A DNA stretch of 40,548 bases, taken from positions 39,879 to 80,426 of the forward strand of contig NZHC01000098.1 in the NCBI GenBank assembly GCA_002689655.1, in the 5' to 3' direction. Made by a program: the position numbers and the translations under genes. Positions 25,678 to 35,378 of the stretch are shown here, one piece after another. The DNA comes from Rhodopirellula sp. Lineage in GTDB: Bacteria; Planctomycetota; Planctomycetia; Pirellulales; Pirellulaceae. The stretch's first letter is position 1. Every line of letters starts with the position of its first letter. Under the pieces are notes generated by a model. It was given only the letters and a program-made list of their open reading frames with translations. It made no database searches and was not told the DNA's origin.

Positions 25678-27309
25678 CTACTTGGCTTTGATATGAATGA
25701 TGCGTCGACCGCTGGCATCTTTCCCGATAACGTTGGTCGCTCTTACTTCGATGATCTGGGTTCCCAGGCCAATGTCTGAAGGAAGTTTCGCGGTCCAAAT
25801 GTGAGGCGTTGTATGCGGGCCAGGTAACGATGTCCAAGGTCGGTTGGGCACCTCATCCTCACGTTTTTTCTCTGCGACAAACGCTGGGTCAGCCATACGA
25901 CTAACTTTCATTGGATGCCAAGCACCGAAGTCACCGCTTTGATTTCCAACTCGAAATGACACGTCTGTTTTTGCCGAACCGTTGAAAATATTTGCAATCA
26001 GGTCGGTGTTACTGAGTTGTTTCTGCAGGACCCGTTCCGGTGCATAAAGGCTCATCTGGTAGTCGGCAGGCCGATTTGCTCCACGCATCTCAAGTTTGTA
26101 ATTCTGACCGTCGAATTCCATAATGGAATATCCGTTGGGCCCACCGTCACTCATTGTTGCATGAGGGATGCCACGTTCGTCTTTGCGGCCACGCCACCAA
26201 CTGCCGCAGACAGTGACGTTAACGATGTGATGATGTTTCTTGGGACCTTTCCAGCCATTTTCCTCGCCAAGGAATCGGTGTTCCATGTAATGGGTATGTG
26301 CGGACAGCGATACGGTCGCAGGACGCTGTTCAATCATGCGGTAAAGCTTCTCGCGGTCTCGCACGCCGTCGAGAGGAATGTGCATCATCAAAACAACCAG
26401 TTGGTCTTTGGGAATCAGTGCGAGATCATTTTCGATGAATTCCAACTGGTCATCACTAAATCCGCCGTGATATCCACCTTTTTTGTCGCCCTCGGGACCG
26501 TGCCAGTGAACGTCATCGAGCACCATGAAATGCGTCGGCCCGTAATCGAATGAGTAGTAAGATGGCCCGTAGATGCGTTCAAACGTCTCGTCACTTTGGT
26601 CGTCATTCTTGGCATCAAGATTTAAGTCATGGTTACCTATGATGTTGTACCAAGGGATACCGATCAGGGCGACGGATTGGTTGTGCGGCTCCATGACGCT
26701 CAAATCATCAAACACAATGTCACCAAGCGTTACGCCAAAGGCTGCACCGTGGGCTTGTTCGCTAATGATCTGTTCGATGACGTCATGAGACATGTATTCC
26801 ACTTCAGCAACATTCTTGGGTTGGGGATCACCAAACATGATCGCTTTGAACTTGTCGGGTTCAACATGACGAAGCAGTGGGAAATCAATCGATTTCGGGA
26901 GCGGCCCAGTCGGTGCTACGCCGGCGAACCTGAAATTTTTGGGTGATCCTCTGGGCTTGTGAATGTAGTAGAACTGCGGCAACTGATTGCGATTTAGCGG
27001 TGTTGCCCAATCTCTCGGTTTGATGATGAAAATTATCGAGTCATCATCAACGGGTAGTTGATACTGCCCCTCCTGATCGGTTTTGACAATCGACGTTCCG
27101 TTGCTGACACGGATGTCCTGTATGCCGGGTTCATCGCTCTCACGCTTGCCGTTGCCGTTCCTGTCATCAAAGACAAATCCCCGTGCAACTTGGATCTGTT
27201 TTGCCGTTGCTGATTGATCAATGCTGGCTTCCTGAGATTGTACAGTCGATTGGCTTGTTGACGCCACGAAAACACAGACGGCAATCAATTGGTGAGATGA
27301 AGGTCGCAT
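25678..27309 (-). CDS. Secreted calcineurin-like metallophosphoesterase with SdrD/CNA-B-like N-terminal domain
   Basis: A 543-residue protein; the ATG at 27309 was chosen because a TTG further upstream is less likely and the signal peptide (LIAVCVFVASTSQS) follows. Residues 42-90 form an SdrD/CNA-B-like beta domain (ARGFVFDDRNGNGKRESDEPGI, then TDQEGQYQLP). The phosphoesterase core has FGDPQPKN (Asp161), GVTLGDIVFDD (Asp197), IIGNHDLN (Asn226, His227), MMHIPLD and SLSAHTHYMEH. These are the metal ligands of calcineurin-like phosphoesterases, with AHTH in place of the usual GHTH and GDPQ in place of GDxH. It would act on an extracellular phosphoester. The C-terminal part (about 410-543) is a beta-rich extra domain. 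A weak inverted repeat (CCAAGT/ACTTGG) overlaps its stop codon. Confidence 0.9.
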   Translation of the reverse strand: MRPSSHQLIAVCVFVASTSQSTVQSQEASIDQSATAKQIQVARGFVFDDRNGNGKRESDEPGIQDIRVSNGTSIVKTDQEGQYQLPVDDDSIIFIIKPRDWATPLNRNQLPQFYYIHKPRGSPKNFRFAGVAPTGPLPKSIDFPLLRHVEPDKFKAIMFGDPQPKNVAEVEYMSHDVIEQIISEQAHGAAFGVTLGDIVFDDLSVMEPHNQSVALIGIPWYNIIGNHDLNLDAKNDDQSDETFERIYGPSYYSFDYGPTHFMVLDDVHWHGPEGDKKGGYHGGFSDDQLEFIENDLALIPKDQLVVLMMHIPLDGVRDREKLYRMIEQRPATVSLSAHTHYMEHRFLGEENGWKGPKKHHHIVNVTVCGSWWRGRKDERGIPHATMSDGGPNGYSIMEFDGQNYKLEMRGANRPADYQMSLYAPERVLQKQLSNTDLIANIFNGSAKTDVSFRVGNQSGDFGAWHPMKVSRMADPAFVAEKKREDEVPNRPWTSLPGPHTTPHIWTAKLPSDIGLGTQIIEVRATNVIGKDASGRRIIHIKAK

Positions 27310-27463
27310 GAGAATGATCAAGTCAGGGGCTGTGAGGTGTGAAGTGAAGCATGGAGCTTAGACGAGATTTTAGTGTTCCAAATGCTTGAGGGAAGAGATT
27401 TCTTGGTCGGCGTGCCGGAGTTCTTATTGGATAGCACTGCACCGGTGTAGCAATTGCTTGTAT

Positions 27464-28507
27464 TTAAGGCCGGAAACGCTTGGAACCCCAAAGCTCGCTT
27501 CGGCTGGGAGGAGTCGTGCCCGGGGCGTTGGGATTCTGATACAGAAGTGCGTGAACCTGTTCCTGTGAACCGCTGAATTCCTTTTGTTCAAGATGCCATG
27601 CTCTGTGCGTTGGCACCAGGTGTGCGGGGAATGGCCAAGGATCGAATGGCTGGTAACCGAGTGTTTCAATAATTTTTGAGGAATTCATTGTGACATTTCC
27701 AGCTCGGGGCGGCATCGGGCCAGCTTCAATGCGAGGGCATCCTTGTAGCAAACTTGGGTCATAGCCCCCTACGACAGAAACGATTTGAGCGATTTCGAAA
27801 AGGCTGAGCGTTCTTGAGCCGCCAGCATGAAATGTTCCGACGATTGGGTTGAAGAACAAACGCTCGTAAAGTCGGTTCATGCAGTCCGTGTACGTTGGCG
27901 TTCGAATTTCATCGTAGTAGAGTGTCGCGGGCTTTTCCTGTTTGAAGCGGGAAGCTATCCAGTCAATCGCACCGGCATGACCGTTGAAGCTGATTCCCAT
28001 CGGCAACGAGATTCGAAGAATACAGCTCTCAGGGCGGAGGGTTCTTACTACGGTCTCCGCCTCGACCATCTTGGCTCCATAAACCGTGACCGGGTCGAGA
28101 GGATCTGCCTCGGTGTACTCGCCCTGCTGTTCACCGGAAAAAACCAGGTCCACTGATAAATGAATCGTAAGGGCACCATGTGCCGCCGCACCGGTCATGA
28201 TATTGCCTGTGCCGGCAACATTGACCCGGTGCGCCATGGTGGGATCAAGTTCACAGGACTTGAGGCGGCAAGTGCCGGCGCAATTCAAGAGACTTTTAAA
28301 CTTGTATTGTTCCCAAAGACGTTCGATACCTTTTGCGTCTTCCACATCACAGGCCACGATCCCATCACCTGCGAGGGGCCACATCGAGGCCTGACGCAAA
28401 CCGATGACTTGGTCACCATAGCGAGCCCGAAAATGATGGAATGCGTTGTATCCAGGAACCCCGGCGATTCCAGTAATCAACATCGGCAGCGGAGGGGCAT
28501 TGGTCAT
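27464..28507 (-). CDS. SDR-family NAD(P)-dependent reductase, RmlD-like
   Basis: A 347-residue short-chain dehydrogenase of the extended, RmlD (dTDP-4-dehydrorhamnose reductase)-like type. The nucleotide motif is LITGIAGVPGYN (TGxxGxxG at 12-19). The catalytic residues are Ser118 in LSVDLVFSG and the YxxxK pair Tyr143 and Lys147 (YGAKMVEAE). NVAGTGNI and the GTFHAGGSRTLSLFEIAQIV segment are also typical. It probably reduces a nucleotide-activated sugar. It starts 46 bases after the stop of the PQQ-like gene, so it may be in the same transcript. The dTDP-sugar genes usually beside rmlD are absent, so the rhamnose assignment is not safe. Confidence 0.85.
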   Translation of the reverse strand: MTNAPPLPMLITGIAGVPGYNAFHHFRARYGDQVIGLRQASMWPLAGDGIVACDVEDAKGIERLWEQYKFKSLLNCAGTCRLKSCELDPTMAHRVNVAGTGNIMTGAAAHGALTIHLSVDLVFSGEQQGEYTEADPLDPVTVYGAKMVEAETVVRTLRPESCILRISLPMGISFNGHAGAIDWIASRFKQEKPATLYYDEIRTPTYTDCMNRLYERLFFNPIVGTFHAGGSRTLSLFEIAQIVSVVGGYDPSLLQGCPRIEAGPMPPRAGNVTMNSSKIIETLGYQPFDPWPFPAHLVPTHRAWHLEQKEFSGSQEQVHALLYQNPNAPGTTPPSRSELWGSKRFRP

Positions 28508-28553
28508 ACCTTCGATTGTCGCAAAAATTTTGCCAAAGTCGAGATGGAGTCCG

Positions 28554-29894
28554 TCATTGCCCGCTTACACAATGAAGGTGGGTCGATCCACGGATTAGAA
28601 TCCGGGATCCGTCGATCACGAGAGATGCACTCACAGGTTCACCGATTGGATTCAAAGAAATCACCCGCGGAATTTCTGTCGCGGTGATGACAAGTGTTTG
28701 CCCATCGAGGTCCGTGATGTACACATGCCCATTTGATGCAACAGGTGAGGCATAGATGTTTGACAGTGGTCCCAGCCTTAAAGCGCCTGGTGCATCTGCC
28801 CCGGTCTCGGCTGTCACTCGGGTGATTACGTTCTGGTAGTGTGTCAAGAAATAGAGCGCACCTTGGTAGAGCAGCGGTGAAGGCACGTAGGGTGTGCCTC
28901 TCGACCGACTCCAAAGGATCTGCTCGGAATCCGTGATATCACCGTTGGATCCGCTAAGCTGGATAGCCATGAGAATCCGTTTTTCATAGCTACTACCTAC
29001 GTAAAGTACATTCTTGGCCGCAACAGGTGTTGCAACAATGTTGGCGGACATTCCACCGCACTCCCAAATGACTTCACCAGTTGAAAGGCGGTAGCCACGA
29101 ACTTTGTCCGTTCCACATACAATCAGCTGCTGCTGCCCATCAACGGCTGTAATGATCGGTGTGCTCCATGAGGTCACTTCATTTCGTGAAACACGCCATT
29201 TTTCCGCGCCGTCTGTTGCATCGAGGGCGACCAGGAACGATTCACCCTCATGATCCCAGTTCACAACCAGCGTTTCGCCGTGTAATGCCGGTGAAGCGCC
29301 TTCTCCATGACCGTGCTTGGTATGCATGGTTCCCATCTGTTTCTGCCAAAGCAGTTCACCCTGCCTGTCAAGACAATAAAGACCGTGTGAACCGAAGAAA
29401 GCGAAGAAACGTTTACCGTCAGTAATTGGCGATGCTGAAGCCAAGCTTGCAGTGGTGTGGGCACCTTCAACTGGAATTGCTTCGTGGAGTGTTTTCTTCC
29501 AGAGAAGTGAGCCGTCCGCGGCGTCGATGGCCCAAGCCTGAAATTGGTACTTGGTTCTGACGCTGCGGTTGTCGTGAGCGCCGGGGCGACCACTCTTTCG
29601 GGGCGCAAACGGTGGCCCGATGGGAATTGAGGTTGTTAAAAAAATCAGGCCGCGAGAGACGACAGGAGTGCTGTGACCTTCACCTTCCAGTTTTGTTTTC
29701 CACAGAATGTTCTTCTGCGTGTTCCACTCGGTTGGTGGTGTTGCGTTGAGGGCGACTCCGGTGCCTTGAGGCCCGCGCCATTGTGGCCAATCGGCTCGGG
29801 TGAGTCCGGTGACTGCAAAAACTGAGCAGAAAACCAATGCCTGGACCGCCACGCATGCAATCCTGTGAATGTGGGTTGATGAGAAAGGAAGCAT
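28554..29894 (-). CDS. PQQ-like beta-propeller protein, exported
   Basis: A 446-residue exported protein; signal peptide VAVQALVFCSVFAVTGLTRA. The sequence has the PQQ-dependent propeller pattern: DWPQWRGPQGTGVA at the start, then repeats with WKTKLEGEGHSTPVV, AIDAADGSLLWKKTLHEA, LYCLDRQGELLWQKQMG, VALDATDGAEKWRVSR and GYRLSTGEVIWECGGMS. This is the planctomycete-rich PQQ_2-type beta-propeller group, where cofactor binding is often absent. No true quinoprotein dehydrogenase catalytic region was recognised, so it is probably a binding or scaffold protein. It is 75 bases downstream of the ABC permease gene and 46 bases upstream of the SDR gene, all on the minus strand. Confidence 0.9.
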   Translation of the reverse strand: MLPFSSTHIHRIACVAVQALVFCSVFAVTGLTRADWPQWRGPQGTGVALNATPPTEWNTQKNILWKTKLEGEGHSTPVVSRGLIFLTTSIPIGPPFAPRKSGRPGAHDNRSVRTKYQFQAWAIDAADGSLLWKKTLHEAIPVEGAHTTASLASASPITDGKRFFAFFGSHGLYCLDRQGELLWQKQMGTMHTKHGHGEGASPALHGETLVVNWDHEGESFLVALDATDGAEKWRVSRNEVTSWSTPIITAVDGQQQLIVCGTDKVRGYRLSTGEVIWECGGMSANIVATPVAAKNVLYVGSSYEKRILMAIQLSGSNGDITDSEQILWSRSRGTPYVPSPLLYQGALYFLTHYQNVITRVTAETGADAPGALRLGPLSNIYASPVASNGHVYITDLDGQTLVITATEIPRVISLNPIGEPVSASLVIDGSRILIRGSTHLHCVSGQ

Positions 29895-29969
29895 CAGGAT
29901 TCAAGGGAAATGTGTGGCGGATGTACTGGACCAGTGGACAGTTTACTCTTTTCGTCACACGCTCCGGTT

Positions 29970-32111
29970 TCAGTTTCCAAGGTCCCCGACATTGTGTTCA
30001 GTATCCAGGGAAGTCTCTGAATTTGCGTCCGTCTGTTTCCGTGAGGAAACCCACACAAGGCTGGCCCCAGTGATCACCAAACCGGTGGCAATCGCCAACC
30101 AAAGTGCAGGGAGATGCGTTTGGTCGTCGAACCCCGCTCCAAGAAAACTTAGTTGGTCTTGATAATACAACACCGTATTGAGCAGGCCGTTGTGAACGAA
30201 GTGAATGACAATTCCTGGGAAGACGCTTCCTGTCCTGTAGGCTACCCAGCCTATGATTAAACCCATCAATGTTGATGGCACGAATCGTTCTATGAGTAAA
30301 GCACTTCCGGTGAGCACATGGAACAGGCCGAACAACGCGGCTGTGATAAGAATTGTCTGAAAGGGTGAAACGGCTCTGCGTATCGATGAAAAGAGATAGC
30401 CTCGGAAGCAGAGTTCCTCGATTATCGCTGGGGTGAGTGCGAAAACGGCAATCAACAGAACAGGTGATGTCTCACGCATCTTTGCGACTGTTGCCTCAGC
30501 TCCCGAGATCTGTTTATCAGACAATCCGCCAATACCAAGAGCATCGGCGATAACAAATGCTTCATGAGCGAATGCCCATGCTCCAAGGCCCAGCAAGGTA
30601 GCTCCAACGAGAGCAAGTGTTCCTGAAGGCTGCAGTCGGAAGGTGGTTTTGAAACGGTTGCGCCCTAGCCATGCGGCCAGTACTGGTACCAAGCCGAAGG
30701 TGGAGATCAGAGCAATCGCGTTGAATAGCAGTATTGTTGCAACGCTGGTATCCTGCGACGCCTTAATGAATTGCATCAATCCATTGGAAACAAGGAAATA
30801 CACCGGTACAAGAAGAGCTAACATCAGTGCCGCTGCCTGGGGTGTTGGGCGTAGCGTTGCTTGGCGGGGACGTCGCAGTAGCGAGCCGATTGATTTTTCG
30901 CTGGTTCGGGTCACCGCGTCACTGCCAAACAGGCGGGCTGCAACTGAAAGTGCGGCTGCGGCGTAGGCAAAAGTGCTGACCACGGCTACAAAAGCGTTGT
31001 TTAGATCCACTGAGCCAGACAACATGTCTCGGGCGAGTAAGACGATGTTGATGAGTGGCAGAATAGTCAATGCTCCTGACAGGGTTATTCCGGGCATCAG
31101 TGAAAGCATGGCCGGTGTCAGCGAAAGTAGCATGACGGGGATCAGGTAGGCTTGGGCTTCCTTGAATGACTTTGCAAAGCTGGTGAGAGACAACAGGACA
31201 GCCGAGAAGAATCCGCTGAACAGAATAAGCAATCCCAGCATTTGCAGGATCGTGAGCCATGGAAACGAATCGCCACCGGTTAGCAGACCCAATAGACCTC
31301 CGGCCCACAGCGTTGTGAACATCGCCAACAGATTGGCTATCGCGGTCAGCAAGGCGACTGCGACTACCGCGACATATTTCGAGAATAGCACATAACCGCG
31401 TGGAACTGGTGAAGCCATCACAGCCTCCATGGTTCCTCGCTCGCGTTCGCCTGCAGTCAGGTCGATCGCCGGATAGACTGCGCCAGTGATGGTCATTAGC
31501 ACCAACACAAGTGGCACGATCGTGCTCAGTAGAGAATTCTCCTCGACCTTTCCGACGTCTTTGGCGCTGACCAACAGGGGAGTGCGATATCCCGGCTCGG
31601 TAGCTTTCAAACGCAGTTCCGCGTCGGCCAGCTTTAGCCATTGGAGTCGCTCGACCAGGACTCGTCTTGCTGCTTGGCTGACACTATTTCCGCGAGCAGC
31701 ATAAAAAGTGACTAAGGGAGTGCCACTATCGATATTGGCGAGCTCCATGCCCACATCGACGTCATTTCTCGCAACTGCTTCGGCTGGGGATTCATCCGGG
31801 ATCACGGTCACGCGGAATTTTGCCAGTTTATTACCACTGCTATCAGCTACTGCCTGCGGTGGGGCGCTGTTGGGGTTACTCAACCATTGATCCAATAGTT
31901 CGCCGTCAACGTCGCTGCTGACGCAAATCGTGAACCCCTCCTCCGTTTCGCCACTTGATAACAGGAAGCGATTCAAGGCCATGCTCATGATCGGATAAAC
32001 CAGCAGTGGCATCAGCAACAGCGTCACAATCGTTCGGCGATCTCGGATCGTTTCCTTTAACTCCTTCTGGCACAACCGAGGAAGGCGTCCTTTTGTATTC
32101 GCAACTGGCAT
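29970..32111 (-). CDS. ABC-2 type permease fused to a CPBP-family protease domain
   Basis: A 713-residue membrane protein, NatB-like. The ATG at 32111 was chosen, four bases after the ATPase stop. The N-terminal half has a membrane segment (RTIVTLLLMPLLVYPIMSMAL), then a large extracytoplasmic region and the ABC-2 core (LTAGERERGTMEAVMASPVPRGYVLFSKYVAVVAVALL and several helices). The C-terminal quarter, about residues 540-690, is a CPBP domain with motif EELCFRGYLF (Glu565, Glu566, Arg570), LFGLFHVLTG and VIHFVHNGLLN (His and Asn motifs). The fusion joins an export permease with a likely intramembrane protease, so peptides or membrane proteins could be cleaved and exported together. Such fusions are known in planctomycetes and elsewhere. 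Sodium export by analogy with NatAB is only one possibility. Confidence 0.88.
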   Translation of the reverse strand: MPVANTKGRLPRLCQKELKETIRDRRTIVTLLLMPLLVYPIMSMALNRFLLSSGETEEGFTICVSSDVDGELLDQWLSNPNSAPPQAVADSSGNKLAKFRVTVIPDESPAEAVARNDVDVGMELANIDSGTPLVTFYAARGNSVSQAARRVLVERLQWLKLADAELRLKATEPGYRTPLLVSAKDVGKVEENSLLSTIVPLVLVLMTITGAVYPAIDLTAGERERGTMEAVMASPVPRGYVLFSKYVAVVAVALLTAIANLLAMFTTLWAGGLLGLLTGGDSFPWLTILQMLGLLILFSGFFSAVLLSLTSFAKSFKEAQAYLIPVMLLSLTPAMLSLMPGITLSGALTILPLINIVLLARDMLSGSVDLNNAFVAVVSTFAYAAAALSVAARLFGSDAVTRTSEKSIGSLLRRPRQATLRPTPQAAALMLALLVPVYFLVSNGLMQFIKASQDTSVATILLFNAIALISTFGLVPVLAAWLGRNRFKTTFRLQPSGTLALVGATLLGLGAWAFAHEAFVIADALGIGGLSDKQISGAEATVAKMRETSPVLLIAVFALTPAIIEELCFRGYLFSSIRRAVSPFQTILITAALFGLFHVLTGSALLIERFVPSTLMGLIIGWVAYRTGSVFPGIVIHFVHNGLLNTVLYYQDQLSFLGAGFDDQTHLPALWLAIATGLVITGASLVWVSSRKQTDANSETSLDTEHNVGDLGN

Positions 32112-32115
32112 TTGA

Positions 32116-32844
32116 TTAACTCCGCAATAGATCGACAAACATGTCGACCAAGTGTTGGTGGCCACTTTGTTCTCGGAGTTGGTGAAGCGTGCCCGTCTGT
32201 TGCATCCGACCTTGGTGTAGTAATCCGAAGCGGTCGCACAGTCGCTCTGCCTCATCTAACCGATGGGTACAGACTACCACGGCTTTCCCGACTTCCCTCA
32301 AGTGTTCGATGTATTCAAATATTGTTTGGACCCCAACGACATCCAAACCGCGAGTGGGCTCATCTAAAAGCATCACTGGGGGATCGTGGATCAGCCCGCG
32401 CACCAGAGTGACACGCTGTCGTTGACCCGTGCTGAGCGTACCAGCACGCCGGTCAAGCAGAGCTGAGATACCCATCAAATCTGCGAGGTCCTCACATCGA
32501 TCGGATGCTTCACGCCGGGTGACACCGTACAGGTCTGCGAAGTACAGGAGCATTTCGCGAACAGTCAACCAAGGATAGACTCCGTCGCTTGCGGACACAA
32601 AGCCTAGGCGGGACTTCACTGCCGTTGGATCGACCGCCGTGCGGTACCCGCTCACTTCGGCGTACCCCGAATCAGGTTTTACAAGCCCGAGGACCATCCG
32701 TAGCGTGGTCGTTTTGCCAGCACCGTTTGGCCCAAGGAGACCGTACACTTCGCCTGGGTCCACGCGAAATGAGAGATCATCGACGGCGCGTATCTCGTCA
32801 TCGTCAAGCGAGAAACTTTTCTGCAAGGATTGAACTGTCAGCAT
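32116..32844 (-). CDS. ABC transporter ATPase, NatA-like
   Basis: A 242-residue ATP-binding subunit. Walker A is GPNGAGKT (38-45), the signature is LSTGQRQRV (137-145) and Walker B is VMLLDEP (157-163), followed by the RGLD D-loop. The switch His lies in [12 protein letters not shown]. The Q-loop region reads [18 protein letters not shown], without the usual Gln, as in the NatA branch. It is translated just before the permease gene (four-base gap), so the two form one transporter. The ATG at 32844 was preferred over an upstream GTG because motifs begin soon after it ([11 protein letters not shown]). Confidence 0.93.
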   Translation of the reverse strand: MLTVQSLQKSFSLDDDEIRAVDDLSFRVDPGEVYGLLGPNGAGKTTTLRMVLGLVKPDSGYAEVSGYRTAVDPTAVKSRLGFVSASDGVYPWLTVREMLLYFADLYGVTRREASDRCEDLADLMGISALLDRRAGTLSTGQRQRVTLVRGLIHDPPVMLLDEPTRGLDVVGVQTIFEYIEHLREVGKAVVVCTHRLDEAERLCDRFGLLHQGRMQQTGTLHQLREQSGHQHLVDMFVDLLRS

Positions 32845-33201
32845 TCTCAGATGCCCGGTAGGTAGGGAATGATGGGACAGCGTCACGCTGTCGGAGGAGA
32901 ATCTGAGAGTATTTCGTACAGGCCTCAGCGAATTGTGAGGGTTACCGCAATCCCGAGGTGGATTTATTCCACGATCTGCACGTCCTACGTCTGAGGTTCG
33001 TTTTGGTTCTGCCCTAATCTCTGGATAACCGTGGAAATATTTTTAACAGATATGAATCATGGAATCGTGTGTAACGTCGTTGAAGAAAGCCAAGCCTGCT
33101 TCCGTAGGGTACAAGCCCGCTTCTGTAGGATAATTTTGCAATGGCCCAATCTTCCCTCAGGCCTCTGGCGGTAACGTTTTTAGCTGATCGATACTAGCGT
33201 G
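32845..33201. other. Intergenic, about 360 bases with a short tandem repeat
   Basis: This lies between the ABC ATPase start and the sulfatase stop, both on the minus strand, so it should contain the ABC promoter. Apart from the 21-bp tandem repeat nothing was recognised. No clear terminator of the sulfatase gene was found. Confidence 0.45.
33092..33133. repeat. Imperfect 21-bp tandem repeat, two copies
   Basis: Two 21-base units lie end to end: the first (33092-33112) contains AAGCCTGCTTCCGTAGGG and the second (33113-33133) AAGCCCGCTTCTGTAGGA. They differ at 5 of 21 positions. It may belong to a dispersed family, as the words AGCCCG and GTAGGA also occur near 20221-20260. Role unknown. Confidence 0.6.
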
Positions 33202-34776
33202 TCAGGGCTTCTTGGGGAGCGAGGTTTCGAAGTCACCTGGGTTTACCCAGCCAGCACGCACCGAGGTGGGGTCATCTAAATATTGCGAGTAGAAATGTCG
33301 CTCACGAGAATTTGCATATGGATACTCGTCAAACAGGTCTCCATTTCCAATCACGCGCGGGTCGCCTTCGGCTCGTAGTGACTGGGTCATGGTTTTCTCC
33401 ATTTGCGCCCGGACCTCGGCATATCGTGTTGCATCGGCAATGTTGCTCAGGCACTCGCGATCCGTTTCAATGTTGAACATTTCGTATTCGGGGCGAAAAC
33501 CGAACGCAAGTTGCCAGTGCGTTTTATCGCGTCCCTGGCGTTGGCTTTCCAAAATCTCTGTCTTGGTTGGGCTGCCATCTGTGTTCAGATAACCAGTTTG
33601 GGGGTTACCTGCGGGCCACCGGTCGATTTTGTAGTTCCTGATCAGTAGGAACGGACCCTGAACAATGCCTCGTATCGGGTAGCCACCGTCGCCAGGACGT
33701 CCGACATCGTGCCGTTCTTTGCCGATCAGTAGGAATTCCCTGTGGGGCTCTTTCGAATGCCCACCAAAGAAGGGTGTGAGTGATTTTCCCGGGGACGGTG
33801 CCATTCCGCTGTCATTCCAATCGATGCCTGCAAGTTCGAGATAGGTCGGCGCAAAATCGATAAAAGAAACGAGAGTGTCGATGGTGCGTCCAGGATGCTT
33901 GATGCCAGCGGGCCACATGATTGCGAGAGGAAGGTGGTTGCTCATCTCATATTCCTGACCTTTGACTCGTGGAAAGGGCATGCCGTTGTCTGCGGTCACC
34001 ACCACGACTGTGTTATTGAGTAGTCCTCGTGATTCCAGTTCCGTGAGCATCTTTTCCAGATGATGATCGAAGTGTTCTACTTCCAGTGCGTAGTCGAGCA
34101 TGTCATGTCGAACGACTTCATTGTCTGGCCAAAATGGGGGGACATGATCAATGTCGGAGAGTTTTTTGTTCCCTTGGTTCACACCGCTCATGTACTCATA
34201 TCGTCGGTGCGGTTCGGTTGCTCCGTACCAGAAGCAAAATGGATCGTCTTGGGGGATTGCATCGAGAAAATCCCGAAAGTTAGCTGCGTAGTCATTGTTG
34301 CTTATGCCAGTGGTGGGTGGTTTTGCTTTGCGTTTGCTGTATGGCTTGCCGGTCATTTGTCGACGTTTACCGTCCTTGTCCACAGCGACGCCTGGAGCCC
34401 AGCCTTTGCCGGTCATTCCTGTGCTATACCCTCGCTTCTCGAGAATTTCGGCATAACTCGGAAACTTCGATGGAAAGTAGCACCAATGATTCGCCGCTTC
34501 TTCGAGTTGCCATGAGTTTCGCCCTGTCAAAATGCAGGATCGCGATGGGGCACATTTTGCGTTCGGTGTGTAGCAACGATTGAATAGCAGACCCTCGCGG
34601 GCGACACGATCAAAAGCGGCGGTCTGGACCCACTCTGTGCCATAAGCACTCATGTGGGGAAAAGAAAGGTCATCAGCGATCGCAAATAGGATGTTGGGCG
34701 GGGCAGCGTCAGCGTGTCGGTGCGCAGGTAACACCGAGAACAATGCGAAAATGCAAAGGGGCGTTGAAAGTTGCAT
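33202..34776 (-). CDS. Secreted sulfatase, S1 family (heparan-N-sulfatase-like)
   Basis: A 524-residue formylglycine sulfatase with a short signal peptide ([18 protein letters not shown]). Motifs: [21 protein letters not shown] (Asp34, Asp35), the signature [11 protein letters not shown] with Cys75 as formylglycine site, [28 protein letters not shown] and [17 protein letters not shown]. The classic CxPSR signature is complete, unlike the CxASR form in the other sulfatase of this window. N-sulfoglucosamine sulfohydrolase-like features (YWYGxxEPHR, [10 protein letters not shown]) suggest sulfamate or sulfate groups on polysaccharides. It follows the pterin gene on the minus strand after about 80 bases, with no known functional link to it. 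No adjacent maturase is seen. Confidence 0.93.
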   Translation of the reverse strand: MQLSTPLCIFALFSVLPAHRHADAAPPNILFAIADDLSFPHMSAYGTEWVQTAAFDRVAREGLLFNRCYTPNAKCAPSRSCILTGRNSWQLEEAANHWCYFPSKFPSYAEILEKRGYSTGMTGKGWAPGVAVDKDGKRRQMTGKPYSKRKAKPPTTGISNNDYAANFRDFLDAIPQDDPFCFWYGATEPHRRYEYMSGVNQGNKKLSDIDHVPPFWPDNEVVRHDMLDYALEVEHFDHHLEKMLTELESRGLLNNTVVVVTADNGMPFPRVKGQEYEMSNHLPLAIMWPAGIKHPGRTIDTLVSFIDFAPTYLELAGIDWNDSGMAPSPGKSLTPFFGGHSKEPHREFLLIGKERHDVGRPGDGGYPIRGIVQGPFLLIRNYKIDRWPAGNPQTGYLNTDGSPTKTEILESQRQGRDKTHWQLAFGFRPEYEMFNIETDRECLSNIADATRYAEVRAQMEKTMTQSLRAEGDPRVIGNGDLFDEYPYANSRERHFYSQYLDDPTSVRAGWVNPGDFETSLPKKP

Positions 34777-34859
34777 GTATTACTCGTTTGCTTCAACAGT
34801 GCGTTTACGTCCGTTCTTGACGTAAACTCATTGAACTCTTCAGAAATGAAATGACTAGA

Positions 34860-35378
34860 TCACTCAACGATTGCGGGTGGCTCGTTGGGCCAAGGCATCC
34901 GGCAGACTCCCCATTGCCCACAGTTCTCATCCACAGCCACTTCCAGAAATGAGAGGTTTGAGCCAAATTTTGCATGAGTTTTCGCAATCACACGCTCCGC
35001 GATCACGCGGGCTATCTCTTCGGCAGTGGTGTTGATGACAGGTAGAATTATGCAGTCTTCATTTGGGAAAACCCAACGGCGATCGCGAAAAGTTGCCGTG
35101 GTTTCTTTCTCGTCATTCGTGATCTTGATTTCGGTATGATCCCTGGGAAGAATCACGTGATGATCCAGACCTTGGGTCTGTTGCAGCACCGCATCCCGAA
35201 GAGCAATGAAGTCAACGACGTATCGGTTTTCATCCAGCGGACCCTCAACACTTGCCCGAACACCATAGTTGTGTCCATGGATTCGTTCGCAAATGTCACT
35301 CGCGAATGTAATGAAGTGTGCTGCTGAAAATACAAATTGCTCTTTGCTGACGTCGACTCGATAAGTCGCTTCACTCAT
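34860..35378 (-). CDS. 6-pyruvoyl-tetrahydropterin synthase / QueD-family protein
   Basis: A 172-residue T-fold enzyme of the PTPS/QueD family; the ATG at 35378 fits MSEATYRVDV. Zinc ligands His21 (FSAAHFITF), His35 and His37 (RIHGHNYG) are present, with Cys30 as catalytic cysteine before HGHNY. The Asp72-His73 pair (GLDHHVIL) and a late acidic VAVDENCGQWGVCRMPW region follow. Length is above plain QueD (about 120-150). Family members act on dihydroneopterin triphosphate, giving queuosine, biopterin or, in methanopterin-linked organisms, folate-like cofactor precursors. Its start overlaps the CitG-like gene's stop by eight bases, so the two are translationally coupled. No other queuosine genes are present, so the exact reaction is open. 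Confidence 0.88.
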   Translation of the reverse strand: MSEATYRVDVSKEQFVFSAAHFITFASDICERIHGHNYGVRASVEGPLDENRYVVDFIALRDAVLQQTQGLDHHVILPRDHTEIKITNDEKETTATFRDRRWVFPNEDCIILPVINTTAEEIARVIAERVIAKTHAKFGSNLSFLEVAVDENCGQWGVCRMPWPNEPPAIVE

